A DNA stretch of 64,000 bases. It comes from Halohasta salina (lineage in GTDB: Archaea > Halobacteriota > Halobacteria > Halobacteriales > Haloferacaceae). This document shows, piece by piece, positions 26,835 through 35,390 of this stretch; position 1 is the first letter of the stretch, and each line of letters opens with the position of its first letter. The stretch spans positions 310,001-374,000 of the forward strand of contig NZ_JAMZIE010000002.1 of NCBI RefSeq assembly GCF_024178165.1, in the 5' to 3' direction. Made by a program: the position numbers and the translations under genes. The notes under the pieces were generated by a model, which searched no databases, had not been told where the DNA came from, and worked only from the letters and a program-made list of their open reading frames with translations.

Positions 26835-27641
26835 CTAGTCGCCCGCACCGTCGACGATCCCGTCGGTGGCCGCCTGCACCGCCTCGTGGACCTCGCCGTT
26901 CGAGATGACCAGTCCCGTCGAGTCGTGTCGCCACCGATCGCCGTTGACGTCGGTCACCCGGCCGCCGGCCTGCCGAACCAGATGGACGCCGGCGACGCTG
27001 TCCCACGGATGGGCCTGCAGATCGGTGATCCCGCCCTCGATCGAGCCGTCGGCGATCAGTGCGAGGGTGGCCTGTGCGGAGCCGAACCGACGGAGGTCGT
27101 CGAACCGCTCGACGATCTCGCGGGTCGCGGCGGCATAGGCCCCGCGGCTGTCGGTGTCCCACCACAGCATCGGTGCGACCGTCGACAGCGCGGCCTCGTT
27201 CGTCTCGCTTACTGCTATCTCGGTGCCGTTCCGATAGGCGGCCGTCCGGTCGGCGGTGTAGCTGTCGTCGAGCGCCGGCAAGACGACCGCCGAGCCGACG
27301 GGCTCGCCGTCGATCACCGCCGCGACCGCGGTGCCCCACACCCGGATCCCGTCGACGAAGTTGTTGGTGCCGTCGATCGGGTCGACGATCCACGCCGGCC
27401 CCTCGTCGGGCACCGTTTTGGCGGCGTCCTCCTCCTCGCCGACGACCGGTTCGGCCGCGAACTGCGATTCGATCACCTCGATCACCCGGCGCTGGGCCGC
27501 CCGGTCGGCCTCGGTGACGAGATCGGTCGCCGAGGTCTTCGTCTCGACGGCGATCCCGGTTCGGAACTGCTCGTAGGCGAGGGTCGCACCAGCGGTCGCG
27601 GCCCGCTCGGCGACGGCTGCCCGCGTCTCGTTGTCACTCAC
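26835..27641 (-). CDS. Inositol monophosphatase family protein
   Basis: 268 residues. Metal-binding motifs are intact: GEEED near residue 73, DPIDGTNNFVDG near residue 92, and HPWDSVAG near residue 216. The family hydrolyses inositol-1-phosphate, fructose-1,6-bisphosphate or NADP; archaeal members often act on more than one. Which applies here is not clear. The start MSDNETRAAV is a good match to the family; an NAD-kinase-like gene lies 476 bases away on the other strand, so a link to NAD(P) turnover is conceivable but not shown. Confidence 0.9.
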   Translation of the reverse strand: MSDNETRAAVAERAATAGATLAYEQFRTGIAVETKTSATDLVTEADRAAQRRVIEVIESQFAAEPVVGEEEDAAKTVPDEGPAWIVDPIDGTNNFVDGIRVWGTAVAAVIDGEPVGSAVVLPALDDSYTADRTAAYRNGTEIAVSETNEAALSTVAPMLWWDTDSRGAYAAATREIVERFDDLRRFGSAQATLALIADGSIEGGITDLQAHPWDSVAGVHLVRQAGGRVTDVNGDRWRHDSTGLVISNGEVHEAVQAATDGIVDGAGD

Positions 27642-27724
27642 AGTAGCTACCCTGGACCGACCGCCCCTATAGCCGTCGGTCGACCCGCCACGATCCGACA
27701 GCCGGCTGCAACGCTCGTCAAAAT

Positions 27725-27748
27725 TTACTCGATTACGAATTCGAGTAA
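27725..27748. promoter_or_regulatory. Dyad TTACTCGA-N8-TCGAGTAA next to a TATA box
   Basis: Perfect eight-base arms with an eight-base centre. The dyad abuts a haloarchaeal BRE/TATA-like AACTATTTAACC (27747-27758), which lies about 30 bases before the ATG at 27782. A regulator bound here would sit directly upstream of TBP/TFB. Confidence 0.5.
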
Positions 27749-27781
27749 CTATTTAACCCCGTCTCCTGTACGTCGTCGTGT

Positions 27782-28045
27782 ATGCAACCCGAAGACGCCG
27801 TCAAACAGGTCCAGTGTGTCGCCAACGCATCGCTTGCCGAAACCGGTCAGCGGGTTGCGCCGCTGTACGAGCCGACCTTCCAGCGGGTCGCCGACGAGGG
27901 AACGGGGACGGACGTGACCCAGCTGGCCGATCGACTGTGTACGGCGATCAGTTCCGGCGACCGACCGAACGTCGACGAGGCCGAGGGGATGGCCACCGAC
28001 CTGCTCAGCCAACAGCGCGCACTGACTGACGGCGGCCGACAGTAG
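27782..28045 (+). CDS. Small haloarchaeal protein of unknown function
   Basis: 87 residues, acidic and soluble, predicted mostly helical (MQPEDAVKQVQCVANASLAETG, then TQLADRLCTAISSG). Two Cys residues, no metal motif. No recognised family. Its promoter is unusually clear: a TATA element 25-35 bases upstream and the 24-base dyad just before it, so expression is probably tightly regulated and the transcript leaderless. It precedes the NAD-kinase-like gene by 71 bases, which has its own TATA-like CCTTTTTATCC. Confidence 0.75.
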   Translation: MQPEDAVKQVQCVANASLAETGQRVAPLYEPTFQRVADEGTGTDVTQLADRLCTAISSGDRPNVDEAEGMATDLLSQQRALTDGGRQ

Positions 28046-28116
28046 TCCGTATCTACTCGAGTCGGTCGTCGACCGCGGTCGCGGTCCTTTTTATCCTACG
28101 GCACCGGTGTGTAGCT

Positions 28117-29175
28117 ATGCGCATCGGCCTCGTCGTCAATCCGATCGCCGGGATGGGTGGTCGCGTCGGCCTCAAAGGCACCGACGGGAAGGTCGACGAG
28201 GCTCGTGATCGCGGGGCCGAACCGCGAGCCCCCGACCGTGCCGCCCGGATGCTCGATCGGCTGGCCGACCTCGCAGACGGGATCGAACTGCTGGCCGCCG
28301 GCGAGCCGATGGGGGCGGTGCTGGCCCGCGAGGCCGGTTTCGAGCCGACTGTCGTCTCCGAGCCGGCCGGGACCGAGACGACCGCCGCGGACACGGCGGC
28401 GGCGGTGGCGGCGTTCGTCCGCGAGGCCGTCGACCTCGTCTGCTTCGTCGGCGGCGACGGGACCGCCGCGGACGTGGCCGAGGCCCTTTCGGAGACGGAG
28501 ATTCCGATGCTCGGCGTGCCTGCGGGTGTCAAGGTCTACTCGTCGGTGTTCGCGGTCTCGCCGGAGGACGCCGCCGACGTCATCGTCGGCTTCGACCGGA
28601 CCGAGCGCCGGGAAGTGATGGACATCGACGAGGACGACTACCGCGAAGGCGAGGTCAATCCGCGACTCCGGGCGGTCGCCCGCGTCCCCGTCACCGACGA
28701 GCTCCAGTCGTCAAAACAGTTGGGGGGCGGTACCGTCGACGCGCTTGCGGCGGCGGTCGCCGACGGCGTCGACCCCGGTCGGACTTACGTGCTCGGGCCG
28801 GGGTCGACGGTCGGAGCGATCAAGGCCGCCTTGGGCTTCGAGGGGTCGCCAATCGGCGTGGATGTCTGGCGCGACGGCGAGGTCCTCGCGCTGGACGCCA
28901 GCGAAACCGACATTCTCGACGCGCTCGGCGAGGACAATGTGATCGTGGTCTCGCCGATCGGCGGGCAGGGGTTCGTCTTCGGCCGCGGGAACCCACAGCT
29001 CTCGCCGGCGGTCATTCGGCGATGCGAGGTCGAGATCGTCGCCTCCCGCTCGAAACTCGACGGGCTGTCGGTGCTCCGGGTCGACACCGACGACCCCGAT
29101 CTCGACGCGGCGCTTCGAGGGTGGCGGAAGGTCCGGGTCGGCCGGTTCGAGCGACGGATGATGAAGGTGGTTTAG
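28117..29175 (+). CDS. ATP-NAD kinase-like protein (COG3199 type)
   Basis: 352 residues. The N-terminal MRIGLVVNPIAGMGGRVG and GGDGT (residues 112-116) motifs are those of the NAD kinase/diacylglycerol kinase fold, which bind the phosphate donor. The C-terminal half (GPGSTVGAIKAALGF, SPIGGQGFVFGRGNPQLSP) is characteristic of the archaeal/bacterial COG3199 group, distinct from the housekeeping NAD kinase. The acceptor may be NAD or another small molecule. An insertion of acidic residues between residues 20 and 60 is typical of haloarchaeal members. Confidence 0.85.
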   Translation: MRIGLVVNPIAGMGGRVGLKGTDGKVDEARDRGAEPRAPDRAARMLDRLADLADGIELLAAGEPMGAVLAREAGFEPTVVSEPAGTETTAADTAAAVAAFVREAVDLVCFVGGDGTAADVAEALSETEIPMLGVPAGVKVYSSVFAVSPEDAADVIVGFDRTERREVMDIDEDDYREGEVNPRLRAVARVPVTDELQSSKQLGGGTVDALAAAVADGVDPGRTYVLGPGSTVGAIKAALGFEGSPIGVDVWRDGEVLALDASETDILDALGEDNVIVVSPIGGQGFVFGRGNPQLSPAVIRRCEVEIVASRSKLDGLSVLRVDTDDPDLDAALRGWRKVRVGRFERRMMKVV

Positions 29176-29307
29176 GTCACCGCGGGGCGGCGGGCGGCTA
29201 TACAATCACATACCCATCGCGCGGGTCGGGTGGTCGTCTGTTCTGTTTTTCGCCCGAAATACTATGTGTATGAACAAGATTAAGGAGATACAAAGCCCAC
29301 AGCAGGT

Positions 29308-30339
29308 ATGGAAACGCGGAAAGTCCAACGGCTCGGTCCCTCGACGCTGGCGATGACGCTCCCGGCGGCGTGGGCCAAGGAGCACAACGTCGAGAAGGGA
29401 GACGAGGTCTCGATTCGCATGGGCGGTAAGGGAACGCTCACCGTGTTGCCGGAGTCCGCCAGCACCGAGGAAAGCGAGGCGATCATCCGCGCCGACAACC
29501 TCGATGCCGGCGCGCTCGAACGCGCGATCGTCGCCCAGTACGTGTTGGGCCGACGCGTGATCCACGTCGAGAAATCCGAGGGCGCACTCGACTCCGAACA
29601 CATCAACGCCGTCTACAAGGCCGAAACCCAGCTGATGGGACTGGGCGTGATCGAGGAGACCCCCGAGTCGATCGCGATCCGGTGTTCGGTCGACCCCGAG
29701 GACTTCACCCTCGACAACCTCTTAGAGCGACTGGAAAATACCGGCAGCACGATGCGCGGGGAGGCGGTCAAGGCGCTGGCCCACGGGAACACGGATCTCG
29801 CCCAGCGGTCGCTCAACCGCGAGCGGCAGGCCAACAAGATCTTCGTGCTCCTGTTGCGGCTGATCTTCTCGGCCTACCAGAACCCCAACCTCTGCCGGGC
29901 GGTCGGTTTGGAGTCGAGTTTCCCGCTGATCGGCTACCGGTCGGTGGCCAAGAACCTCGAACTCACCGCCGACAACGCCGAGGATATCGCCGACATCGTA
30001 ATGGAGACCGGCGGCGAGGAGCTCGACATCGACTCCTCGACGATGCGACGGATCCGGGAGTTCACCGATCAGGTCGACGAGATGACCAGCCTGGCGGTGC
30101 GGGCGGTCGTCGAGCGGGACTACGACCTGACGATCAAATGCCGGTACATGTTCCACGAGATCAAGGACCGCGAACAGGAGATCCTCGACGATCTACCGGA
30201 GCTGTCGAACACCAACCTCCTCCGTGTTCGAGAGGTACTCGTGAGCCTCCAGCAGACCGCCGAGTACGCCGTCCGGAACGCCGAGATCGCCGCCAACCTC
30301 GCGCTCGACGAGGCCTCCGAACACGTCGAGATCATCTAG
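29308..30339 (+). CDS. phoU: PhoU-type phosphate regulator with AbrB-like N-terminus
   Basis: 343 residues. The first ~45 residues (METRKVQRLGPSTLAMTLPAAW, then KGDEVSIRMGGKGTL) form an AbrB/SpoVT swapped-hairpin DNA-binding domain. Two PhoU three-helix repeats follow (about residues 120-220 and 230-330) with acidic metal-binding positions. Archaeal PhoU proteins of this architecture may both bind DNA and interact with phosphate uptake components. No pst genes are next to it. The 130-base upstream region is AT-rich (ATACTATGTGTATG) and may hold a phosphate-responsive promoter. Confidence 0.9.
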   Translation: METRKVQRLGPSTLAMTLPAAWAKEHNVEKGDEVSIRMGGKGTLTVLPESASTEESEAIIRADNLDAGALERAIVAQYVLGRRVIHVEKSEGALDSEHINAVYKAETQLMGLGVIEETPESIAIRCSVDPEDFTLDNLLERLENTGSTMRGEAVKALAHGNTDLAQRSLNRERQANKIFVLLLRLIFSAYQNPNLCRAVGLESSFPLIGYRSVAKNLELTADNAEDIADIVMETGGEELDIDSSTMRRIREFTDQVDEMTSLAVRAVVERDYDLTIKCRYMFHEIKDREQEILDDLPELSNTNLLRVREVLVSLQQTAEYAVRNAEIAANLALDEASEHVEII

Positions 30340-30383
30340 CCGGTCGACGAATGAGTTAAGTGGTCGCCGTCGAAGCCTTCGGT

Positions 30384-30566
30384 ATGGAAACCGGCTCTGT
30401 CAGCTCCGACAAGGCGATCGGCGTCTCGATGGCCTTCGGCGCGCTCGCGGTGATCGGCGCACTGCTCATGTTCGGCGGCTCCTCACAGCTCATGAAAGCC
30501 TGGGGGTTCGCCGCCGCGATGATCACGGCAGCGCTCTGTGTGGTCGCCGTTCAACTGTACGAGTAG
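30384..30566 (+). CDS. Small two-helix membrane protein (DUF7525-like)
   Basis: 60 residues from the ATG at 30384. Two hydrophobic helices (residues ~12-31 and 38-57) with a short polar connection and an N-terminal METGSVSSDK. The pattern resembles a conserved haloarchaeal small membrane protein family; assignment is tentative and there is no known function. It follows phoU by 44 bases and may be transcribed with it, although a TTAAGTGG element just before it may be a separate TATA box. Confidence 0.65.
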   Translation: METGSVSSDKAIGVSMAFGALAVIGALLMFGGSSQLMKAWGFAAAMITAALCVVAVQLYE

Positions 30567-30626
30567 GCTCCTGTCGCCGGCTGTGGGACGCAATCGTTAA
30601 GCCCGTCACAGCCCAACATGGGAGCA

Positions 30627-30851
30627 ATGACATCCTACACCGACGAGGAACAACGGATCGTCGCCTACCTCCGTGACAGCGTCGCGCGTGGCGAGCGCTA
30701 CTTTCGGGCGAAGACGATCGCCGAGGCCATCGGCCTCTCCTCGAAGCAGGTCGGTGTGCGGCTGCCGCAGCTCGCCGAGAAGTCCGACGACGTCCAGATC
30801 GAAAAGTGGAGCCGCGCGAAGTCGACGACCTGGCGTGTTACCCCGGAGTAG
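30627..30851 (+). CDS. Small winged-helix protein (DUF7123-like)
   Basis: 74 residues from the ATG at 30627. The sequence reads as one complete winged helix: TDEEQRIVAYLRDSV, then the HTH (AKTIAEAIGLSSKQVGVRL) and a wing (WSRAKSTTWRV). Conserved across haloarchaea, probably a DNA- or RNA-binding protein, but no target is known. A TATA-like CGTTAAGCCC is about 32 bases upstream. It is followed by the SRPBCC gene, which has its own T-rich promoter-like element. Confidence 0.78.
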   Translation: MTSYTDEEQRIVAYLRDSVARGERYFRAKTIAEAIGLSSKQVGVRLPQLAEKSDDVQIEKWSRAKSTTWRVTPE

Positions 30852-30905
30852 CCGCGTGGCGACGTTTCCGCGCCCTTTTTACCCCCACCAGTCGACCAGT
30901 TACCA

Positions 30906-31331
30906 ATGACAGTCCGTGTATCACGGACCTTCGAGTTCGACGTGCCCGGCGATCGGATCTGGGCGTTCATCTCCGACCCCGAAAAGCGGGCCGGCGCGAT
31001 CAGCGTCGTCGACTCCTACGAGCTTCGCGGCGACAATCGGGCGGTCTGGCAGGTCAAGCTACCGATCCCGCTGATCAACTCCACGGTACAGGTCAAAACC
31101 GAGGACGTCAGCCGGGAGCCACCCACCCGCGTCAAGTTCTCCGGGCGCTCGAAGGCCCTCGATGTGACCGGCGAACACACCATCACCGAGACCGACACCG
31201 GCTGTACGCTCACAAACGAGTTCGTCGTCGACGGTAAACTGCCGGGGGTCGAACGCTTCTTCAAGCGGAACCTCGATACCGAGATGGACAACCTCGAAAC
31301 CGCCCTCCGAGCGGATCTCGCTGAGAACTGA
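30906..31331 (+). CDS. SRPBCC / CoxG-like protein
   Basis: 141 residues with a START/SRPBCC ligand-binding fold: VSRTFEFDVPGDRIWAFISD at the N-terminus, the middle strands (VKTEDVSREPPTRVKFSG) and a long C-terminal helix. CoxG-family members help in carbon monoxide dehydrogenase maturation or bind hydrophobic ligands, but no cox genes are nearby, so the role is unknown. It ends two bases before the nitrilase-family gene, so the two should be one transcript with coupled translation. Confidence 0.82.
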   Translation: MTVRVSRTFEFDVPGDRIWAFISDPEKRAGAISVVDSYELRGDNRAVWQVKLPIPLINSTVQVKTEDVSREPPTRVKFSGRSKALDVTGEHTITETDTGCTLTNEFVVDGKLPGVERFFKRNLDTEMDNLETALRADLAEN

Positions 31332-31333
31332 GG

Positions 31334-32149
31334 ATGGAACTCGCTCTCGCACAGCTCGCGATCGAGCCGGGCGACGTCGACGGAAACCTCACTCGGGCCC
31401 AGGAAGCTGTCGCGGCCGCCGCGGCCGACGGCGCGGATCTGGTCGTCCTCCCCGAACAGTTCGTGGTCGGTTTTTTCGCCTTCGACGACTACCCGACCCA
31501 CGCTGCGGGACTCGACGACCAGCTTTTCGACCGCCTCGCGAAGATGGCCGCCGACAACGACGTCGGGTTGGTCGCCGGTACCACCGTCGAGGACCTCGCC
31601 GCCAGCGCGGCGGCGGGCTACGAGGTCCCGGCCGACGACGGCTACGCGAACACGGCCGCCTTTTTCGACCGCGAGGGGAGCCGGCGCGGCATCTACCGTA
31701 AACACCACCTGTTCGGCTACGAGTCGGCGGAATCCGAGCTGTTGGTCGCCGGCGATCGGCTCCCGACCGTCGACTTCGAGGGGCTCACCGTCGGGATAAC
31801 GACCTGCTACGACCTGCGGTTTCCCGCGCTCTACCGCCGGCTGGTCGACCGGGGTGCGGAACTGATCGTCGTCCCGAGCGCGTGGCCCTACCCGCGGATC
31901 GAACACTGGCGGACCCTCGGCCGGGCCCGTGCCATCGAGAACCTCTGTTATGTGGCGACTACTAACGGGGCTGGAACGTTTCCCGACGCCGACGCCACCC
32001 TCTGTGGCCGGTCGACCGTCTACGACCCGTGGGGGACGACACTGGCCAGCACCGGCGACGAGCCCGGCCGGCTCACTGCCACCGTCGAGGCCGACCGCGT
32101 TCGATCGGTCCGGGAGGGGTTCCCCGCCCTGCGGGACCGCCGCAACTGA
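31334..32149 (+). CDS. Carbon-nitrogen hydrolase (nitrilase superfamily)
   Basis: 271 residues with the intact Glu-Lys-Cys triad: Glu41 in LPEQF, Lys123 in YRKHHLF, Cys158 in TTCYDLRFP. This predicts an amidase or related C-N hydrolase; the sequence is closest in pattern to omega-amidase/Nit-type enzymes (deaminated glutathione or 2-oxoglutaramate amidase), but the substrate is not certain. The protein is cytosolic. Upstream, the CoxG-like stop is two bases away. Confidence 0.9.
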   Translation: MELALAQLAIEPGDVDGNLTRAQEAVAAAAADGADLVVLPEQFVVGFFAFDDYPTHAAGLDDQLFDRLAKMAADNDVGLVAGTTVEDLAASAAAGYEVPADDGYANTAAFFDREGSRRGIYRKHHLFGYESAESELLVAGDRLPTVDFEGLTVGITTCYDLRFPALYRRLVDRGAELIVVPSAWPYPRIEHWRTLGRARAIENLCYVATTNGAGTFPDADATLCGRSTVYDPWGTTLASTGDEPGRLTATVEADRVRSVREGFPALRDRRN

Positions 32150-32804
32150 CCACCGTTGCCGGAGGACGGTGGGTTTATTAATGGCAGCGGTTAATATCGA
32201 GTGCCGACGAACCGACGCTTTTCTCGTCGACGTCGGCACGAACGCTGCCGCGCCCACCCCACTCGCTGTCGGGTTTGGTCGGACCTGACGTAACGGGTCG
32301 AGGGATCGGGGGCCACCTCGGCTCGTTCTCGCCCATCGAACTGTACTCCACTCCCGTAGCGTTCGCCGTCGACATCCGAAACTATTGTTTACATTTGTCT
32401 ATCTAAACACAGTATATATTGTTTAATGTAGTTCACAACAGGTTATAACCCAGAGTATATATTGCAGAATGCCGTGATACCATACAACATCGACACAAGG
32501 AGGTGAGAACACGACGAAACACGTTCGGTACGACAGTACCACTACTGGGTCACCGGCACCCCAGACGATGCGTCATACTGTTGTAGATGGTCGTTTCCGA
32601 CCCCCCACCATCAGTGGCCGTTCGACGGGGTCGGTCGTCCGTCCTGCGGCGGTCGACCGGACCCGCGTCCGGCGGCCACCGTCGGATCCACCGTCGACGT
32701 GGCCCCTCCGGGCGGTTCTCCCGGCGGCGGAACCGTCCCGTACCGCGTCACCGACCCGACCGCCGCCGCCCACCCCTGACTTTCGGCCCGCGGCTCGTTT
32801 TCGG
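32150..32804. other. Gene-free region with AT-rich core
   Basis: 655 bases between the nitrilase gene and the acylphosphatase gene. The first 200 and last 200 bases are GC-rich with no convincing gene; open frames there are arginine/proline-rich shadows. The core (about 32375-32480) is markedly AT-rich and carries an 11-base direct repeat, a 10-base palindrome GGTTATAACC (32441-32450) and, downstream, a full Shine-Dalgarno-like AGGAGGTGA (32498-32506) with no start codon in the right place. It could hold a non-coding RNA promoter or be the scar of a lost element. Confidence 0.6.
32411..32464. repeat. 11-base direct repeat pair AGTATATATTG
   Basis: Perfect copies at 32411-32421 and 32454-32464, 43 bases apart. 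Each includes a TATA-like TATATAT, and the palindrome GGTTATAACC lies between them. This is the most promoter-like stretch of the gene-free region. Confidence 0.6.
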
Positions 32805-33089
32805 CTACCACCTGACCTCGAACCCCTCGACTCCCTCGGGCGGTTCGGTCGTCACGTCGACGGCCTCGACCTCGGCGGCCCGGCTACCGGTCTCACACCA
32901 CTCGATCATCGCCTCGACTGCCTGCTGGGGGCCCTCGAAGACGGCTTCGACGCGGCCGTCGTCGAGGTTGCGGACCCAGCCGTCGACGCCCGTCTCGCGG
33001 GCCTCGTCGCGCGTACTGGCTCGGTAGTAGACGCCCTGTACGCGGCCACTAACAAAGACATGCGCACGAACGCGGTCTTCGTCGCTCAT
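32805..33089 (-). CDS. acyP: Acylphosphatase
   Basis: 94 residues from the ATG at 33089; the frame is open 22 codons further but without similarity. The signature GRVQGVYYR (residues 15-23) contains the catalytic Arg23, and Asn41 in VRNLDDGRVE is the second catalytic residue. It hydrolyses acyl phosphates such as acetyl or carbamoyl phosphate. It stands alone, 126 bases from the divergent phosphohexomutase gene. Confidence 0.95.
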   Translation of the reverse strand: MSDEDRVRAHVFVSGRVQGVYYRASTRDEARETGVDGWVRNLDDGRVEAVFEGPQQAVEAMIEWCETGSRAAEVEAVDVTTEPPEGVEGFEVRW

Positions 33090-33215
33090 CGCCACCGGGT
33101 TCGGCCGCCGATTACATAAACGGTCGACACCCGTGGCGGTCGCACACGCCCCCAATCGAGCGGGAACCCGGCAGTCGACCGGCGGCTTCTAAACCCGGCC
33201 CCCGAATGGTAGCGT

Positions 33216-34598
33216 ATGGTTCAGTTCGGAACGGCGGGTGTGCGAGGGAGCGTCGTCGACCGCGTCACCCCCGCGGTGGCGCTCGCAGTCGGGCAGGCAG
33301 TGGGGCGACTCGTCGTCGAAAGCCAGTCTGCGGAGTCCTCGGTTCCACAGGTGGTCATCGGCCGTGACGGCCGAACGACTGGCCCGGCGCTGGCCGCAGC
33401 CGTCGAGGCCGGGGTGGCGTCGACGGGCGCGCGGCCGGTCCGGATCGGTCAGGTCCCGACGCCGACGCTCGCGTTCGCCTCCCGCGGTCGACATGGGGTG
33501 ATGCTGACCGCCTCCCACAACCCACCGACCGACAACGGGATCAAGTGTTTCGCCGACGGCTCGGAGTTCGACCGCGAACAGGAGCGCCAAATCGAGGCGT
33601 TCGTCGAAACCGAGGCCCCACCCGCCGACTGGGATCGGTGGCAGTCGCCGACACGGAGCGATCCGCTGCCGGAGTACCGTGAGGCCGTCATCGACTACGC
33701 CAGCCGGTTCGGAGCCGCCCTCACCGAGCTGCGGATCGCGGTCGACTGCGGGACGGGGATGGCTTCGGTGGCCACACCCGCAGTACTCGATAGGCTCGGT
33801 GCATCCGTGACGGCGGTCAACGCCAGCGTCGACGGCCACTTCCCGGCCCGCCCGAGCAAGCCGACCCCCGAGACACTCACCGAGTTCCGGTCGTTCCTCG
33901 GGGACGGCGCGTTCGACCTCGGCATCGCTCACGACGGCGACGCCGACCGGATCGTGATCCTCGACGGCGACGGCGAAATCGTCCACGAGGATACGATCGT
34001 TGCGATCCTTGCGGGCTACTACACGCGTCGATACGTCGACGAACACGGCGAGGACGCACCGACGCCGGTCGTCGTCACCACGCCGAACGCCTCGGGCCGG
34101 ATCGACGAGCAGGTGACCGCCGCGGGAGGACGGGTCGACCGCGTCCACCTCGGCGGGCTCCACGAGGGGATCGCCGCGGTCGAAGCGGGACCGGTCGTCT
34201 TCGCCGCCGAACCGTGGAAACACATCCACCCCGAGTTCGGTGGCTGGATCGATGGTGTCGTCAGCGCGGCCCTCCTCTCGCGGCTGGTCGCCGCCGAGGG
34301 GCTGGCCGCACTCCGCGAACCGATCACCGAACGCCCCTACCGGAAGGTGAGCGTCGACTGTCCCGACGAACGGAAATCACCCGCAATGGAACAGCTCGAA
34401 GACACTCTTCCCGAGACGTTCCCCAAGGCCGACGTCTCGCTCGACCACGGCGTTCGGCTGACGTTCCCCGACGACTCGTGGCTTCTCGTTCGCCCGTCGG
34501 GGACCGAGCCCTACGTTCGGCTCTACGCCGAAAGCGACGATGTCGACGCACTCGTCGCCGAGGCCGAAACCGTGATCCGATCAGTAGTCGACGCCTAA
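33216..34598 (+). CDS. glmM: Phosphohexomutase (GlmM/ManB family)
   Basis: 460 residues of the alpha-D-phosphohexomutase superfamily. The phosphoserine loop TASHNPPTDNG places the catalytic serine at residue 100; the metal-binding DGDADR loop, the sugar-binding region, and the phosphate-binding PSGTEPYVR near the end are all present. It interconverts hexose-1- and hexose-6-phosphates; phosphoglucosamine mutase is the commonest annotation for archaeal members, but phosphomannomutase or phosphoglucomutase activity is possible. It feeds nucleotide-sugar synthesis for glycoproteins. Confidence 0.9.
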   Translation: MVQFGTAGVRGSVVDRVTPAVALAVGQAVGRLVVESQSAESSVPQVVIGRDGRTTGPALAAAVEAGVASTGARPVRIGQVPTPTLAFASRGRHGVMLTASHNPPTDNGIKCFADGSEFDREQERQIEAFVETEAPPADWDRWQSPTRSDPLPEYREAVIDYASRFGAALTELRIAVDCGTGMASVATPAVLDRLGASVTAVNASVDGHFPARPSKPTPETLTEFRSFLGDGAFDLGIAHDGDADRIVILDGDGEIVHEDTIVAILAGYYTRRYVDEHGEDAPTPVVVTTPNASGRIDEQVTAAGGRVDRVHLGGLHEGIAAVEAGPVVFAAEPWKHIHPEFGGWIDGVVSAALLSRLVAAEGLAALREPITERPYRKVSVDCPDERKSPAMEQLEDTLPETFPKADVSLDHGVRLTFPDDSWLLVRPSGTEPYVRLYAESDDVDALVAEAETVIRSVVDA

Positions 34599-34604
34599 CG
34601 GCGA

Positions 34605-35249
34605 TTAGAAAGCGTCTACGATGTCGACCGCCGCATCGAGATCCGCGGCCGTGATATCGCCGTGCCGGAGGATGGTCGGCTCCGGCGAGGTGAGGTCGAC
34701 GATGGTACTCGACTGTGTCGTCCCCGCTGGTTCGGCCTCAAGCACGTAGTCGACCCGGTCGCCGACCTGTTCGGTAGCGAGATCGAGGTCGACCAGTTGG
34801 TCGTCGGCCTGACCCGTGAGATTGGCGGAGGTCATACAGAGCGGCTGGTCGACGGCTGTCGACAGTTTGCGCCACGTAGGGTTGCCCAGACAACCGAGCG
34901 CGACCGTCTCACCACCGGCAACGACGCGGTCCGGTACAGCCGCAGTCTTCTCGACGATGATGTTGAGCGGACCGGGCCAGAAGGCATCGATGAGCGCGTC
35001 GACGATGTCGGATCGCTCGGTCGTTCCCCACGCGGTCCAGTCGTCGGGATCGCGGATGAACAGCGTCAGAGGGTCGACCGGCTCGCGGTTCTTGATCCGA
35101 AAGGCGCGTTCGATGGCCGCCTCGTCCCACGGATCGATCGTCAACGCGAGGTTGGTGTCGCTGGGGGCGACGATCACGCCACCACCGCGGATACAGTCGG
35201 CGGCCGTTTCGATCCCCTTCGGCGTCGGCTCCAACAGTGTGGCCTCCAT
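34605..35249 (-). CDS. Sua5/YciO/YrdC-type threonylcarbamoyl-AMP synthase family protein
   Basis: 214 residues of YrdC-like fold: GGGVIVAPSDTNLALTIDP at the start, the KNREPVDPLTLFI motif and the CMTSANLTGQAD motif near residue 140. YrdC/Sua5 makes threonylcarbamoyl-AMP for the tRNA t6A modification. The canonical PTDTVYGL motif appears as APSDTNLAL, so this is a diverged member, and the C-terminal Sua5 domain is absent. Haloarchaea often have more than one YrdC-family gene; this may be the YciO-like one rather than the essential enzyme. It converges with glmM. Confidence 0.82.
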   Translation of the reverse strand: MEATLLEPTPKGIETAADCIRGGGVIVAPSDTNLALTIDPWDEAAIERAFRIKNREPVDPLTLFIRDPDDWTAWGTTERSDIVDALIDAFWPGPLNIIVEKTAAVPDRVVAGGETVALGCLGNPTWRKLSTAVDQPLCMTSANLTGQADDQLVDLDLATEQVGDRVDYVLEAEPAGTTQSSTIVDLTSPEPTILRHGDITAADLDAAVDIVDAF

Positions 35250-35390
35250 CGCCTCCCATATCTGGCTGACTGGTAATATGAGTTTGCTGTCAGCTTCGCA
35301 GTCCCAACACGGTCGAGTCGGGACATCGTCCCGTTTTCAGAACCAGCATCGAGTCCAAACAGTCAAGAAACCCGATCTGACAGTATCTGT

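Noticed and set aside
32568-33119. Plus-strand frame of 183 codons beginning MRHTVVDGRF across the acylphosphatase gene
   Set aside because: Proline/arginine-rich, no family resemblance, and it overlaps acyP on the other strand, which has all catalytic residues.
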